Shown: positions 33,667 to 43,675 of the stretch, one piece after another
Layout: every line of letters starts with the position of its first letter
Position numbering within the stretch: position 1 is the stretch's first letter
NCBI RefSeq assembly: GCF_044891285.1
Contig: NZ_JAUIYO010000010.1
Coordinates: 1 to 64,000 of the forward strand
DNA from: Pseudobacillus lumedeiriae
Lineage (GTDB): Bacteria; Bacillota; Bacilli; Bacillales; Domibacillaceae
Direction of reading: 5' to 3'
Length of the DNA: 64,000 nucleotides
Position numbers and translations under genes: made by a program
Notes under the pieces: generated by a model
The model's database searches: none
Seen by the model: only the letters and a program-made list of their open reading frames with translations
What the model was told of the DNA's origin: nothing

Positions 33667-34062
33667 TTATTGGATTTGCAAGGACGTTTTCACATACGCT
33701 TCAATAACATCAGATGATAACTCCAAATCGTTCGTTAGTATACTACTTTTTATATACGATAGCTTGTCTTTTTCAACTGCATATGACTGAATATCTAAAA
33801 TGTTGTCAATATGCATGACACCTTTATTAGTAATCATTGGCTTTGTCATCTTTTCCCGGCCGTTCTCTACAGGAGACGAAGGGATCGCCTCACTTCCATT
33901 GAGCAATTTTTCCTCCGCTAATTCATTCATCAATGATGGATACGAAGGCATTCCTTTAGTCAAAATCTCGTGCATTTCAGCAATATCGTTCGGGTCATTT
34001 CCTTGATAATACTGAATATAATAGGCAAGAACAATTTGTTCTTCTTCAGTTAATTTTTCCAC
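33667..34062 (-). CDS. Conserved-looking protein of unknown function (131 aa)
   Basis: I do not recognise this protein. It is soluble, with no signal peptide or membrane segment, and helical in prediction. The front half (EEEQIVLAYYIQYYQGN, PSLMNELAEEKLL) reads like a helical bundle or the start of a winged-helix-like fold. A Pro/Ser linker at about 60-75 leads to a second part (GVMHIDNILDIQSYAVEKDKLSYIKSSILTNDLELSSDVIEAYVKTSL). The GTG start with GGAGGAAGAAAAG before it and the terminator after it support a real monocistronic gene. Confidence 0.7.
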   Translation of the reverse strand: MEKLTEEEQIVLAYYIQYYQGNDPNDIAEMHEILTKGMPSYPSLMNELAEEKLLNGSEAIPSSPVENGREKMTKPMITNKGVMHIDNILDIQSYAVEKDKLSYIKSSILTNDLELSSDVIEAYVKTSLQIQ

Positions 34063-34342
34063 CTTTTCTTCCTCCTTTATCCACTTATTTTGCCAAAAAT
34101 AACGTATTCCAAACCTCTTTTCCTCTATTTCGAAAAACTCCTTGTTTTAATTTGTTCAAAAAAATTTTATTTATACGATCGCTCAAAGTATTATCTCTCG
34201 TTCTTCACATAGCATTTCCGGATTATGTAAAAACCTATTTTTCCTTTCTTTTAATTCATAATAAAATACCTATCATATGACCTAACTTTTTAATAAAGTG
34301 TTTACAAAATATAAAATTCTAAAAAAGAAATACCTACACTAT

Positions 34343-35560
34343 TCACACCGAATCCTGCTTATTTTGCAAAACAATTAGTTCGGGCGCTGCTTCTTTATGC
34401 AGTTGTGTGGATAATATGAAAGCCAGCAGCAGCAGCCCGCAGCATAGCACTAGAACAGATGGAATTCCGCCAATATGATCAATCATCCATCCGCCAATCC
34501 CCGGACCAAGCAGCTGGCCAAACGCAAAGTACACCGTGACATATCCTAAAGCGATCGGTGCATAAGACGGATGAATCTGTTCTGTCGAGAGAGCCTGTAT
34601 AAGAGCAAGCATCCCAACAAGCGTAATCCCCCAAAGAAACTGGCTAGCAACAAACCCTATGTATACCGGAAATAGGATAGGTATAGCCACTGATAAGGCT
34701 CCTAGGAAAAGTGTGATGAGCAGAGACTTTTTCCTGCCGATCTTATCCGAAATCGTTCCCCACAAAGGTCCGCTAAAAATAGACAACACACCACTAATAG
34801 CCATGATTTGACCAGCCCCATACGGATCAATGCGGGCCTCTAAAATGTAACTGAACAAGAAGCTTTGGGGAAGCAAGTAGGCAAAGCCAATCAACCCATA
34901 AATGAAAGCGACGAGCAATACTCTTTTGTGCAAGTACACCTCACGAAAAAGAGAATCCTCTTTTTGCGCAGTTTTACGTAAAGGGATTGGCGGGTCCCGA
35001 AGAACGAGCAGAGCAACAAAGGCAGATAATAAAGAAAACACCCCATACGAAAACCAAAGATACCGCCAGCCGTTTACAGGATACCAAGCCGTAAAGAATG
35101 GAATAAGCAGGCTGGAAATAAGCGTTCCTAGTCCTAATCCACTACCGAGAAAGCCGATCATCCTCCCTCTTTGTTTAGGAAACCAGCCCACAACAATGTT
35201 GACAATCGGTGTATACGTAAAAGCCGTACCGATGCCGAGCAACACCATCCCGGCCAGACACGAAATGAAGCTTCCAACAAAGGCGAGATAGAGCAAACCG
35301 CAAGCGACGAGCAGCGTTCCAATAATGACCAGTCTTTTGGAACCCCATTTCGCAGCCATAATTCCAGCAAAAAGAACCAACCCTAAATATCCAATCGATG
35401 ACGCTGTACCGAGCATTCCTGCCTGTTCATATGTAATCGATAAGCTTTCCTTCATAAAAGACATGAAAATTCCGTAAGACATCCGTCCAAAGCCAAGCGT
35501 ACTAATTGTTACCATGACACATGCAAAAGCATATGGCCACGCTTTTTGTTCTTGTTCCAT
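34343..35560 (-). CDS. MFS transporter, YbfB/YjiJ-like
   Basis: A 405-residue major facilitator with 12 helices. The N-terminus contains STLGFGRMSYGIFMSFMKESLSITYEQAGMLGTASSIGY, typical of the YbfB/YjiJ group; the helix 2-3 loop (AAKWGSKRLV) and RGRMIGFLGSGLGLGTLISS follow. The ATG at 35560 was chosen because AGGAGGCGAATTC precedes it; an upstream ATG at 35614 lacks a ribosome site. It lies 237 bp downstream of the aminotransferase on the same strand with no terminator seen, so it could be co-transcribed with the beta-alanine-type genes. Direction and substrate unknown. Confidence 0.87.
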   Translation of the reverse strand: MEQEQKAWPYAFACVMVTISTLGFGRMSYGIFMSFMKESLSITYEQAGMLGTASSIGYLGLVLFAGIMAAKWGSKRLVIIGTLLVACGLLYLAFVGSFISCLAGMVLLGIGTAFTYTPIVNIVVGWFPKQRGRMIGFLGSGLGLGTLISSLLIPFFTAWYPVNGWRYLWFSYGVFSLLSAFVALLVLRDPPIPLRKTAQKEDSLFREVYLHKRVLLVAFIYGLIGFAYLLPQSFLFSYILEARIDPYGAGQIMAISGVLSIFSGPLWGTISDKIGRKKSLLITLFLGALSVAIPILFPVYIGFVASQFLWGITLVGMLALIQALSTEQIHPSYAPIALGYVTVYFAFGQLLGPGIGGWMIDHIGGIPSVLVLCCGLLLLAFILSTQLHKEAAPELIVLQNKQDSV

Positions 35561-35797
35561 GAATTCGCCTCCTGACTTGTGAGAGCGGTGAATCACTAGT
35601 AAACATATTTTCATCTACTCTCATAAGATTCTTAGCACTATGTTTTTGAGAGCAACTACTTTATTAGTTTAACACGTTTTTTTCGCAATTATCAGTAAAC
35701 TTCCCTTTCCTAGCCTGATTAAAGTCAACGTCAAAAAAGACTACTCTGGAATATCCAAAGCAGCCTGATAATATCTCTACAATCTGTTTACAATTCA

Positions 35798-37132
35798 TTA
35801 TAACGATCGTAAACACTCTTTCATCGTTGTCACAATAAAAGAAAAGTCTTCTTCTGTGATACTTAATGGCGGAGCAAGCTGCAGGACGTTATTATAGCCT
35901 GCTACTGTATCACCATTCTTGCCGATAATCAGCCCTTTATCTTTGCAAAGCCTAATGACCTTGTTCACTACTTCCGCATCTGCTGGCCTTTTTGTCTGCT
36001 TATCTTCCACTAATTCAATACCGATCAGAAGGCCTTTTCCACGAACATCTCCCACAAAGGATACATCTTTTAGCTCTTCCAACTCTTTCAACATTCTCTT
36101 TCCCAGCACCTCGGCACGTTCAATTAATTTCTCGTTTTCGAAAATCTCTAAGTTTTTCAATGCCAATGCACAGGCAGCCGGATTTCCTCCGAACGTGTTC
36201 ACATGGCGGAAACGATCATATGGATCACTGCCGCTGTATGCTTCATAAATCTCTCGTTTCACCGCTGTCGCGGAAAGTGGAAGATAAGCGCTTGTGATCC
36301 CTTTAGCCATTGTAATAATGTCCGGCTTTACATCATAATACATAAATCCAAACGGTTTGCCTGTCCGGCCAAATCCACAGATCACTTCATCACAAATGAG
36401 CAGCGCCCCATGCTTTTCGCAAATCTCTTTTACTTTTTTCATGTAGTTCTGCGGAGGAATCAGGCAGCCTCCTCCTGAAATAATCGGCTCCATGATCATC
36501 GCTGCTACAGTTTGACTTAGCTCCCATGTCATGACACGGTCGACTTCTTCTGCACTTTCAAGTGTATGTTCATCATCAGGGTGACGATAAATATCAGGTG
36601 GATTCACATGAATAAATCCTGGAGCAAGCGGTTCATATTTATATTTGCGCTCAGCCTGTCCTGTTGCTGATAAAGCCCCCATTGAATTTCCATGATAAGA
36701 GCGGTAGCGGGAAATAAACTTATATCGGCTATGTTCTCCTTTTTGCTGATGGTATTGGCGTGCAACTTTAAATGCTGTTTCGTTCGCTTCGGAGCCGCTA
36801 TTGGAGAAAAAAATCACATAATCGCCACCGAGCCATTCATTCAATTTTTCAGCTAATTGAATAGCAGGCACGTGGCTCTGAGCTAACGGAAAGTACGGCA
36901 TCTCCAGCAATTGCTCGTAAGCGGCTTTCGCCAGCTCCTTTCTGCCATAACCAGCATTCACACACCAGAGACCCGATAAACCGTCCAAATATTTGTTATC
37001 CTCTATATCCGTGATCCATGCACCTTCCGCCTTCTTAATCACTAAATTCCCCGAAACAGAAGCCGAGCCCCTCATTGCATGCCATACATAACGCTGGTCC
37101 TTCGCTTGTAAGTCTTCTGCTGCTGCCTGCAC
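35798..37132 (-). CDS. Class III omega-amino acid:pyruvate aminotransferase, YhxA-like
   Basis: A 444-residue PLP enzyme. Features: VIFFSNSGSEANETAFKVARQYH (PLP phosphate site, about residue 105), YRSYHGNSMGALSATGQ, ICDEVICGFGRTGKPFG, and the PLP Lys in TMAKGITSAYLPLSA (about 280). Its start MRGSASVSGNLVIKKAEGAW and length resemble beta-alanine-pyruvate aminotransferases. It is 28 bp after the semialdehyde dehydrogenase on the same strand. The pair would convert beta-alanine to malonate semialdehyde and then acetyl-CoA, or 3-aminoisobutyrate to propionyl-CoA. It is only moderately similar to the aminotransferase at 19643-21031, so it belongs to a different branch. Confidence 0.9.
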   Translation of the reverse strand: MQAAAEDLQAKDQRYVWHAMRGSASVSGNLVIKKAEGAWITDIEDNKYLDGLSGLWCVNAGYGRKELAKAAYEQLLEMPYFPLAQSHVPAIQLAEKLNEWLGGDYVIFFSNSGSEANETAFKVARQYHQQKGEHSRYKFISRYRSYHGNSMGALSATGQAERKYKYEPLAPGFIHVNPPDIYRHPDDEHTLESAEEVDRVMTWELSQTVAAMIMEPIISGGGCLIPPQNYMKKVKEICEKHGALLICDEVICGFGRTGKPFGFMYYDVKPDIITMAKGITSAYLPLSATAVKREIYEAYSGSDPYDRFRHVNTFGGNPAACALALKNLEIFENEKLIERAEVLGKRMLKELEELKDVSFVGDVRGKGLLIGIELVEDKQTKRPADAEVVNKVIRLCKDKGLIIGKNGDTVAGYNNVLQLAPPLSITEEDFSFIVTTMKECLRSL

Positions 37133-37160
37133 AATGTTTCACCTCTCTTTCCTCACCGGT

Positions 37161-38618
37161 TTAATAACGAGCCGTCATCATCTTTTTGCGCGTATAAAAT
37201 TCCACTCCATCTTTGCCATTCGCATGAAGATCACCATAGAACGAGTTTTTATAACCCGAGAATGGGAAAAATGCCATCGGAGCAGGTACACCTAAGTTAA
37301 TACCGAGCATACCTGCGTCAATTTCTTCACGGAATTCTCGAATCGCTTTCGCACTGTCTGTATAGAGGCATGCTCCATTCGCAAACTCCGATTTATTTGT
37401 AATTTCTATCGCCTCTTGCAGACTTTCAGCACGGACGATGGAAAGCACAGGTGCAAAGATTTCATCCTGCCAAATTTTCATATTCGTCTTTACATGGTCG
37501 AAAATCGTCGGGCCGATAAAATATCCTCTCTCATGCTCCCCTTCTCTTCTGCCGTCACGGATAAGTACCGCTCCTTCTTCCACTCCACTGTCAATATAGC
37601 CAATCGTCCGTTCCTTATGGGCTTCACGGATCACCGGCCCAAGAAACACGCCTTTTTCCATCCCATTGCCCATTTTGATTTCATCTGCTTTTTGTTTAAG
37701 ACGCTGAACTAATTCATCAGCAATATGACCAACTGCTACAACAACTGAAGCAGCCATACACCGTTCTCCTGCTGATCCGAAAGCAGCGCTTGTAATGTTG
37801 ACTGCCGCATTTTCTAAATCTGCGTCCGGTAATACAATTGAATGATTCTTTGCTCCAGCGAGCGCCTGTACTCGTTTGCCATTGGCCGCAGCTGTTTTAT
37901 AGATGTATTCCGCAACCGGCTGCGAACCGACGAATGAAATGGCTTTGACATCTTTATGTTCCAAAATCCCATTAACTACATCATGAGCCCCGTGAACAAT
38001 ATTTAATACGCCATCTGGAAGACCCGCTTCTTTAAACAGTTGGGCTAAACGATTCGCCAAAAGGGGAGTGCGCTCTGATGGCTTTAATACAAATGTGTTT
38101 CCGCAGGCAATGGCGAGTGGGAACATCCAGCATGGCACCATCATCGGGAAGTTAAAAGGCGTAATACCGCCGACTACACCGATCGGATAACGGTACATGC
38201 CGGACTCAATGCCTGCCGAAATATCCGGCAGCTGACTTCCCATCATTAAAGTAGGTGCGCCAGCAGCAAACTCAACGCACTCAATCCCACGCTGAACTTC
38301 TCCATATGCTTCGCTATAACTTTTTCCATTTTCAAGCGTAACAATTTCAGCCAGCTCTTCCCAATGATCTACGAGCAGCTGCTGGTAGCGAAATAAGATA
38401 CGGGCGCGCTGCGGAACCGCCACTTTCTTCCACGTTTGAAACGCCTCTTTAGCAGCTGCGACTGCTTGATCAACGTCCTCTCGGGTAGAAACTGCGAGTC
38501 TAGCAATCACTTCACCTGTCGCTGGATTAGGGACTTCCGCTATTTTTCGGCTGGATGATTCTGTCCATTTCCCTCCAATAAAGTTTTTGACCGTTTGAAC
38601 CTCATTTGTCACTACCAT
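37161..38618 (-). CDS. mmsA: CoA-acylating methylmalonate-/malonate-semialdehyde dehydrogenase
   Basis: A 485-residue ALDH of the MMSDH subgroup, which oxidises (methyl)malonate semialdehyde with NAD and CoA to propionyl- or acetyl-CoA. Diagnostic stretches: ITPFNFPMMVPCWMFPLAIACGNTFVLKPSERTP, FVGSQPVAEYIY, ALAGAKNHSIVLPDAD (Asn-His where other ALDHs have the Glu base) and the catalytic Cys in FGSAGERCMAASVVV (about 285). It starts the operon with the aminotransferase. Upstream are a cre-like site and a short dyad, and a PucR regulator. IolA of the inositol pathway is the same enzyme class, but no inositol genes are present. Confidence 0.93.
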   Translation of the reverse strand: MVVTNEVQTVKNFIGGKWTESSSRKIAEVPNPATGEVIARLAVSTREDVDQAVAAAKEAFQTWKKVAVPQRARILFRYQQLLVDHWEELAEIVTLENGKSYSEAYGEVQRGIECVEFAAGAPTLMMGSQLPDISAGIESGMYRYPIGVVGGITPFNFPMMVPCWMFPLAIACGNTFVLKPSERTPLLANRLAQLFKEAGLPDGVLNIVHGAHDVVNGILEHKDVKAISFVGSQPVAEYIYKTAAANGKRVQALAGAKNHSIVLPDADLENAAVNITSAAFGSAGERCMAASVVVAVGHIADELVQRLKQKADEIKMGNGMEKGVFLGPVIREAHKERTIGYIDSGVEEGAVLIRDGRREGEHERGYFIGPTIFDHVKTNMKIWQDEIFAPVLSIVRAESLQEAIEITNKSEFANGACLYTDSAKAIREFREEIDAGMLGINLGVPAPMAFFPFSGYKNSFYGDLHANGKDGVEFYTRKKMMTARY

Positions 38619-38644
38619 AGTAAAACCTCCTAAAGATTTCTAAT

Positions 38645-38689
38645 CTATCGTGATAGCTTTATTATATTTCCAGTGGATAACGCTTACAT
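38645..38689 (-). promoter_or_regulatory. mmsA promoter: cre-like site, -10 and dyad
   Basis: On the minus strand, ATGTAAGCGTTATCC (38675-38689) is a strong cre match at the -35 position, TATAAT (38661-38666) is the -10, and CTATCGTGATAG (38645-38656) is a 12-bp dyad at the start-site region. This suggests CcpA repression and a second regulator, perhaps the PucR protein encoded next door, binding the dyad. Confidence 0.65.
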
Positions 38690-38753
38690 TAGACAGAGAG
38701 TAAAAACATTCCAAAGGTTTCTTCTACATTATGAATGATGTCCGCTTCTTCTC

Positions 38754-40370
38754 TCACATTCTGTCTTCTATTGGAAAGGTTTGATTAGACAATTCAAGGT
38801 ATTTGTAAGCAGAAATGGCGGCTTCAATCGCTTGCCGTTTAGCCGGTTTCATAAAATCTTCTCCTAAAAGTTCATATAATTTTTCAAGTCTATGATACAG
38901 GGTCTGCCTCACAATATACAGGCGTTCCGCTGTTTCTTTTTTTGAGCCGCTGCACTCTAGATAAACTTTTAATGTATTCATTAGACTTGCATTATTCTCC
39001 TGATCGTATAGTAGTATAGGTGTTAAATAATCGGACACAAACTCCTGGAGAATACCTCGCTCATGTGCATAGTAAATTAATCTATATATATGTAAATCTT
39101 CATAAAAATAACTAGTCAGTTCATTGTCTGCTCTTTCCCTAATAATGGCTGTGACCTTGGCCTTTTCATAACTCGCCTCAACTTGATCGAATCTTCCGAC
39201 AATCGTTCCTAAACTGACTTGAATAGGTAAAAAAGAATGGCTTTTTACGTATTCAGGCTTAAACATTTGATCGATACCTGCTTTTATCCGTTGTTTACAA
39301 TCATTCGCTTCCCGCTGATCAAGCAAAATGAAAACGACATCCCTTTTCATAACAGCCGATAAAAGAAAAAAGCCTTGTTCTTGGAAAATAGAGCGCATGA
39401 CCATTTTGAAATACATCGTATTCGAACCTTCTTTATCCAGCTGTTTCATCTTACAGAGCAGGACAGCCGCTCTTTTAGGCTCGACAGCGGGTTCCAATTC
39501 TGCCAGATACGCCGTTATTTGTTCTTCATTATGTTCTCCTGTCAGCCACCCTTGAATCCAGTCTGCTTCCTTCGCCTTCCTTCTCTCTTCTGTCCACAAC
39601 TCACGCAAGATTACTTGGGCAAGAGCCGTCACGGTCCGATCCAAAATCAGCGTCTCAAATTCAGTAATTCCGTCTTCCTCTGAAATAATGATCAGCTCGG
39701 CAAAACTTTGATTCCACACATGAATTTGCTGGCGTGCGATATTGCTGCCGTTTCCAAATTTGTTTTCTTTGGCCCCTTGGAGGAGCTGTTGCTTTTCCTT
39801 TTTTGTTTGACTTGAAACGATCTCTGCACGGCCTTCTTTTGGCACATAAATAACTGGTATGCCTATTTGTTCGTGCAGCATATTAAGAACTTTCTCCTTG
39901 GGATCTGTCTCAAGCAGCACTTCATTCAGCCGGCGCGAGTAGTCCTCTAAATCCGTAATCATTTGATACTGTTTTTTAATAATTAACGTATGTACACTTT
40001 CCGTGATGTCAACAAACCGGACTTCCTCATAAAATACGATCACCGGAAAATCATAACGGTCGGCCAGCTGTATGATTTCATCGGGAATTTCATTCAAATA
40101 TTCCCCAATTTCTATACATAGTCCCGCTGCCTGGCAGTCAATCAATTGCTGCACAATAGAAAACAAGGTTTCTTTCCCTTTTTTCCACCCTACTCCAGTT
40201 GATAGAATCAATTCATCTCCATTTAAAAGGTCACTAACATCGGAAATCTCCATTACGTGTACCCATTTAACCTTTCGATGGATCCCTTCTTTTCCTGCTA
40301 CTACCTTTGCTTTTCGAAAGTGTTCAAGCTCTAAAATTTCTTGCACCGATAACCTGATTTCATTCTTCAT
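38754..40370 (-). CDS. PucR family transcriptional regulator
   Basis: A 538-residue regulator with the three-part PucR layout. The N-terminal PucR/DUF199-like domain (about 1-125) contains VQEILELEHFRKAKVVAGKEG and VSDLLNGDELILSTGVGW. The middle is a GGDEF-like CdaR domain (about 280-420). The C-terminal HTH_30 reads LKVYLECSGSKKETAERLYIVRQTLYHRLEKL. Family members activate purine or amino-acid catabolic genes. The ATG at 40370 is preferred (GCGGGGTG before it) over one at 40442. It precedes mmsA and the aminotransferase on the same strand, whose promoter it probably controls. Confidence 0.88.
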   Translation of the reverse strand: MKNEIRLSVQEILELEHFRKAKVVAGKEGIHRKVKWVHVMEISDVSDLLNGDELILSTGVGWKKGKETLFSIVQQLIDCQAAGLCIEIGEYLNEIPDEIIQLADRYDFPVIVFYEEVRFVDITESVHTLIIKKQYQMITDLEDYSRRLNEVLLETDPKEKVLNMLHEQIGIPVIYVPKEGRAEIVSSQTKKEKQQLLQGAKENKFGNGSNIARQQIHVWNQSFAELIIISEEDGITEFETLILDRTVTALAQVILRELWTEERRKAKEADWIQGWLTGEHNEEQITAYLAELEPAVEPKRAAVLLCKMKQLDKEGSNTMYFKMVMRSIFQEQGFFLLSAVMKRDVVFILLDQREANDCKQRIKAGIDQMFKPEYVKSHSFLPIQVSLGTIVGRFDQVEASYEKAKVTAIIRERADNELTSYFYEDLHIYRLIYYAHERGILQEFVSDYLTPILLYDQENNASLMNTLKVYLECSGSKKETAERLYIVRQTLYHRLEKLYELLGEDFMKPAKRQAIEAAISAYKYLELSNQTFPIEDRM

Positions 40371-40520
40371 GTGTGCACCCCGCACTTTAAGGATATTGAT
40401 CCCATTTTTACCTAGTTTAATATTAAATGAAGTGACATTCAATTATACAGAAAGTTTGAACAGCGTTTTGCTTTCATAATGACAGCTATATGACCAGTTA
40501 AAAGATGAAAAAATAAAAAA

Positions 40521-40591
40521 GAAACAGAGTACGGATCGTCTTGTACAGCTGCTAAGTGAAACTTAATAGCTATGACTCCGTACTCTGTTTC
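40521..40591 (-). terminator. Terminator after the YfcC-PepD operon
   Basis: GAAACAGAGTACGGA (40521-40535) and its exact complement (40577-40591) form a 15-bp stem. The loop holds a second hairpin (AGC-T-AAGT type). On the minus strand a T-rich run (TTTTTTATTTTTT) follows. Confidence 0.88.
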
Positions 40592-40681
40592 ATATAGAAA
40601 AAACGAATCACTTCACATAAATACTCTCTAGCGTTCATTTTTGTAAATATACAACCGGACCAAAAATCCCTGCTTACTTAA

Positions 40682-42220
40682 TCAGCTTACTTCTTCTGCC
40701 TCTTCTATAGCCGTTTCGTTATGTTCCTCAAATTTAAAGGTATTCATTTCTTTGAGTACAGAAAGGAAATATCGCCAATTATTCAACGTAGACGGTATAT
40801 TTAGATGCTCATTAGGCGTGTGAACATCATATATATCAGGACCAATCGAAATCGCATCGATCCCAGGCAGCTTTTCTACAAAAATACCGCATTCAAATCC
40901 AGCATGTACTGCAATCAACTCAATATCAGTACCGTGCCGATCCTTATACACCTTTTCAAATAATCTTCGGATGTTTGAATGAGGCTGATACGGCCACTCT
41001 GGATAATTGCAATCGGTAGTAAATTGGCAGTCGAGTGTATCTGCCATTAGCTTCATTTGATTCCTAATATTGTCCTTCAAACTTTTGACCGAGCTTCTTA
41101 TATCACTTTCAAATAATAATTCTTTGTCTATGGTCGTAACAACCCCTATATTAGTCGAACTTTCAACCAGCCCTTCGATCTCCATGGACATACTCTGAAT
41201 ACCATTAGGAATTAACATTAGGAAAGTGATCGCTTTATTCATGGTTTGTTCTGAAAAAACTTTCGTACAATCAAGCGGAATCTTTTCAAGCTTTACATAT
41301 ATGTCTGGGTCAGAGGCTCGCAGCTCATTTTTTAACACCTGATTCCATTCCTGTATTTTATTTTCTAGCTGTCCTATCTCACTCGACTGAAGCAAAATCG
41401 TTACATCGGCTTCTCTTGGAATGGCATTGACTGCTGATCCGCCATTAATTTCTTGAATAAAATAGGGAAATGCACTCGATAGATCGTATAATAATCTTCC
41501 GATGATTTTATTGGCATTTCCTCTCCCTTTGTGGATAGACATGCCCGAATGTCCTCCCTTTAATCCCCTGATACTAATACGATAACCTACGGCATTCTCA
41601 GGAGCTTCCTGCCAAGTAATGGTTAAAATTTGTGTCGCTTTTATCCCGCCTGCCCCGCTTACTAATAATTTATTATCTTCTTCTGAATCAATATTAATGA
41701 AGATCTCACCATCTAAGCAGGCTGGATCAACAGCGAAAGCTCCTCGCATATTCGTTTCTTCTTCCGTTGTTATCACTACTTCCAAGGCAGGATGAGGAAT
41801 GTCGTCCGAATCTAACAAAGCCAAAGCATAAGCGACAGCAATTCCATTATCAGCACCTAATGTTGTATCTGTTGCATATAGCATATCCCCCACAATTCTT
41901 AACTGAAGCGGGTCCTTTTCGAAGTCATGGAGAGACTCCTTATTCTTTTCACATACCATGTCCATATGTCCCTGTATAATAACAGCAGGTATATCTTCAT
42001 ATCCAGTGACAGCTGGCTTTTTGATAATAATATTTAATGCTTCATCCTGTATGACCTCTAAATTGCGTTGTTTTGCAAAGTAAAGCAAATAATCACTGAT
42101 CGCTTTCTCATTACCTGAGCCTCTAGGAATGTTTGATATCTCCGAAAAATAGTAAAATACAGGATGTTTCTTTAATTCTTCTAAACTACTATACAACCTT
42201 CTCATCCTTTCATCAGTCAA
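40682..42220 (-). CDS. pepD: Aminoacyl-histidine dipeptidase (PepD, M20 family)
   Basis: A 512-residue zinc dipeptidase cutting Xaa-His and other dipeptides. Motifs: QGHMDMVCEK (metal His and Asp, about residue 85), TLGADNGIAVAYAL (bridging Asp), TTEEETNMRGA (catalytic Glu), HAGFECGIF and VHTPNEHLNIPS (late metal His). The start is uncertain: TTG at 42220, directly after the stop of the upstream gene, or ATG at 42205. Neither has a good Shine-Dalgarno, so translation is probably coupled to the transporter gene. The operon pairs uptake with cytosolic peptide cleavage. Confidence 0.9.
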   Translation of the reverse strand: MTDERMRRLYSSLEELKKHPVFYYFSEISNIPRGSGNEKAISDYLLYFAKQRNLEVIQDEALNIIIKKPAVTGYEDIPAVIIQGHMDMVCEKNKESLHDFEKDPLQLRIVGDMLYATDTTLGADNGIAVAYALALLDSDDIPHPALEVVITTEEETNMRGAFAVDPACLDGEIFINIDSEEDNKLLVSGAGGIKATQILTITWQEAPENAVGYRISIRGLKGGHSGMSIHKGRGNANKIIGRLLYDLSSAFPYFIQEINGGSAVNAIPREADVTILLQSSEIGQLENKIQEWNQVLKNELRASDPDIYVKLEKIPLDCTKVFSEQTMNKAITFLMLIPNGIQSMSMEIEGLVESSTNIGVVTTIDKELLFESDIRSSVKSLKDNIRNQMKLMADTLDCQFTTDCNYPEWPYQPHSNIRRLFEKVYKDRHGTDIELIAVHAGFECGIFVEKLPGIDAISIGPDIYDVHTPNEHLNIPSTLNNWRYFLSVLKEMNTFKFEEHNETAIEEAEEVS

Positions 42221-43675
42221 TTATGGTCCATAATTGATCGCTACGGCAATTGTCATGAATATCATTTCCAAGCCTAAAACTAAAAGGAACAGCGGCCATA
42301 AAAACTTATACCAACGGTCGATTGGAATGCAGGCAATCCCACATATCACAGCAACAGTATGAGGCCATAACATATTTGCAAATCCATCTCCAAATTGGAA
42401 AGCCAGCACGGCCACTTGGCGGTTCATATCAATAAGATCGGCTAACGGTGTCATAAGGGGCATTGAAATTGCTGCATGGGCACTTCCTGAAGGAATAAAA
42501 AAATTAAGCACAGTTTGTCCAAGAAGCATGGCACTTGCTGCAACAGAAGGCGATAAGTCCTCAATGGCCATTGCCATGTAATGCACAATTGTATCGATAA
42601 TGTTCCCATCTTGAAAAATAACTAAAATCGCATTCGCCAAACCTATAATCAAAGCGGCAAACACCATGTTTTTACATGCTTCTATGAATGTATCTGCGAT
42701 TTGAGCAAAAGTAAGCTTATTTATTAACCCTATAACGATCATCATAATAATCAGTACACCTGATAATTCCGGAATATACCAGCCGAATTTCACTGTTCCA
42801 GTAATTAATGTAAGAATAGTACCTACAAACAATATTAAGCTGATTTTATGGCGTACAGTGAATACTGTTTCAGTTAGTACATCCTTTTTTACATCTGAAA
42901 TAAATGGAAAGTTTAAGTCTTTTACAAGGCTTGCTTCTGGATTTTCTTTTACTTTTTTCGCATACCGCATCACGTAAAAAATAGACAGAGACATAAAAGA
43001 AATAAAGGCTACAATACGAAACCCCATACCGGAAAACATAGGGATTTTTGCAATACCCTGAGCGATTCCAATAGTGAAAGGGTTCGTTATGGCAGCTGCA
43101 AACCCCGTAGTGACCCCTACATAAACAATAGCCACGCCAACTAATGCATCATATCCGAGAGCAACAGCAATTCCCATCATCAAAGGAATGTATCCATAAC
43201 TTTCCTCATACATCCCGAAAGTTGCCCCCATAAGACCGAAAATAAGCATAAAAACAGGGATAATTAAACTTTCTTTTCCCTTTGTTTTCCGTAAAAGCGC
43301 CTCAATGCCACTGTTAAAAACTCCTGTCTTTGTTAGCATAAATATAAAGCCATAGGCAAAAAAAACGTAGAAAATAATCTCTGCTGCATTGAGCATTCCT
43401 TTTTGAATACTGATAAACATATTAAAAGGACTAATCGGCGATTGTTCAACAATTTGATAAGAATTAGGTACGACAAGTAATTTTTTCGTCGCAGGATCTT
43501 CCACTCTATTAAATTCACCTGCTGGTATAATGTACGTTAAAATTCCTGCTAAGATAATAATCATGCCCATAAAAACATAACTATGAGGAGCTGTAAATTT
43601 AAACTTTTTCTTCTTTTTCTCCTTTTCCTCCTTAAATATAACCTCCTCATTTGACTTAACGGCAGCTTTTCCCAT
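42221..43675 (-). CDS. YfcC family (DcuC/ArcD-like) membrane transporter
   Basis: A 484-residue carrier with about 12-13 helices. The opening FTAPHSYVFMGMIIILAGILTYIIPAGEFNR is the hallmark of the YfcC group, followed by IIFYVFFAYGFIFMLTKTGVF and, late, NFFIPSGSAHAAISMPLMTPLADL. These transporters are linked to basic amino acids, dipeptides or C4-dicarboxylates. It directly abuts pepD, so a peptide or amino-acid substrate is likely. The N-terminal tail is highly charged (KEEKEKKKKKFKF). Start ATG with GGGGAGTTG. Confidence 0.9.
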   Translation of the reverse strand: MGKAAVKSNEEVIFKEEKEKKKKKFKFTAPHSYVFMGMIIILAGILTYIIPAGEFNRVEDPATKKLLVVPNSYQIVEQSPISPFNMFISIQKGMLNAAEIIFYVFFAYGFIFMLTKTGVFNSGIEALLRKTKGKESLIIPVFMLIFGLMGATFGMYEESYGYIPLMMGIAVALGYDALVGVAIVYVGVTTGFAAAITNPFTIGIAQGIAKIPMFSGMGFRIVAFISFMSLSIFYVMRYAKKVKENPEASLVKDLNFPFISDVKKDVLTETVFTVRHKISLILFVGTILTLITGTVKFGWYIPELSGVLIIMMIVIGLINKLTFAQIADTFIEACKNMVFAALIIGLANAILVIFQDGNIIDTIVHYMAMAIEDLSPSVAASAMLLGQTVLNFFIPSGSAHAAISMPLMTPLADLIDMNRQVAVLAFQFGDGFANMLWPHTVAVICGIACIPIDRWYKFLWPLFLLVLGLEMIFMTIAVAINYGP

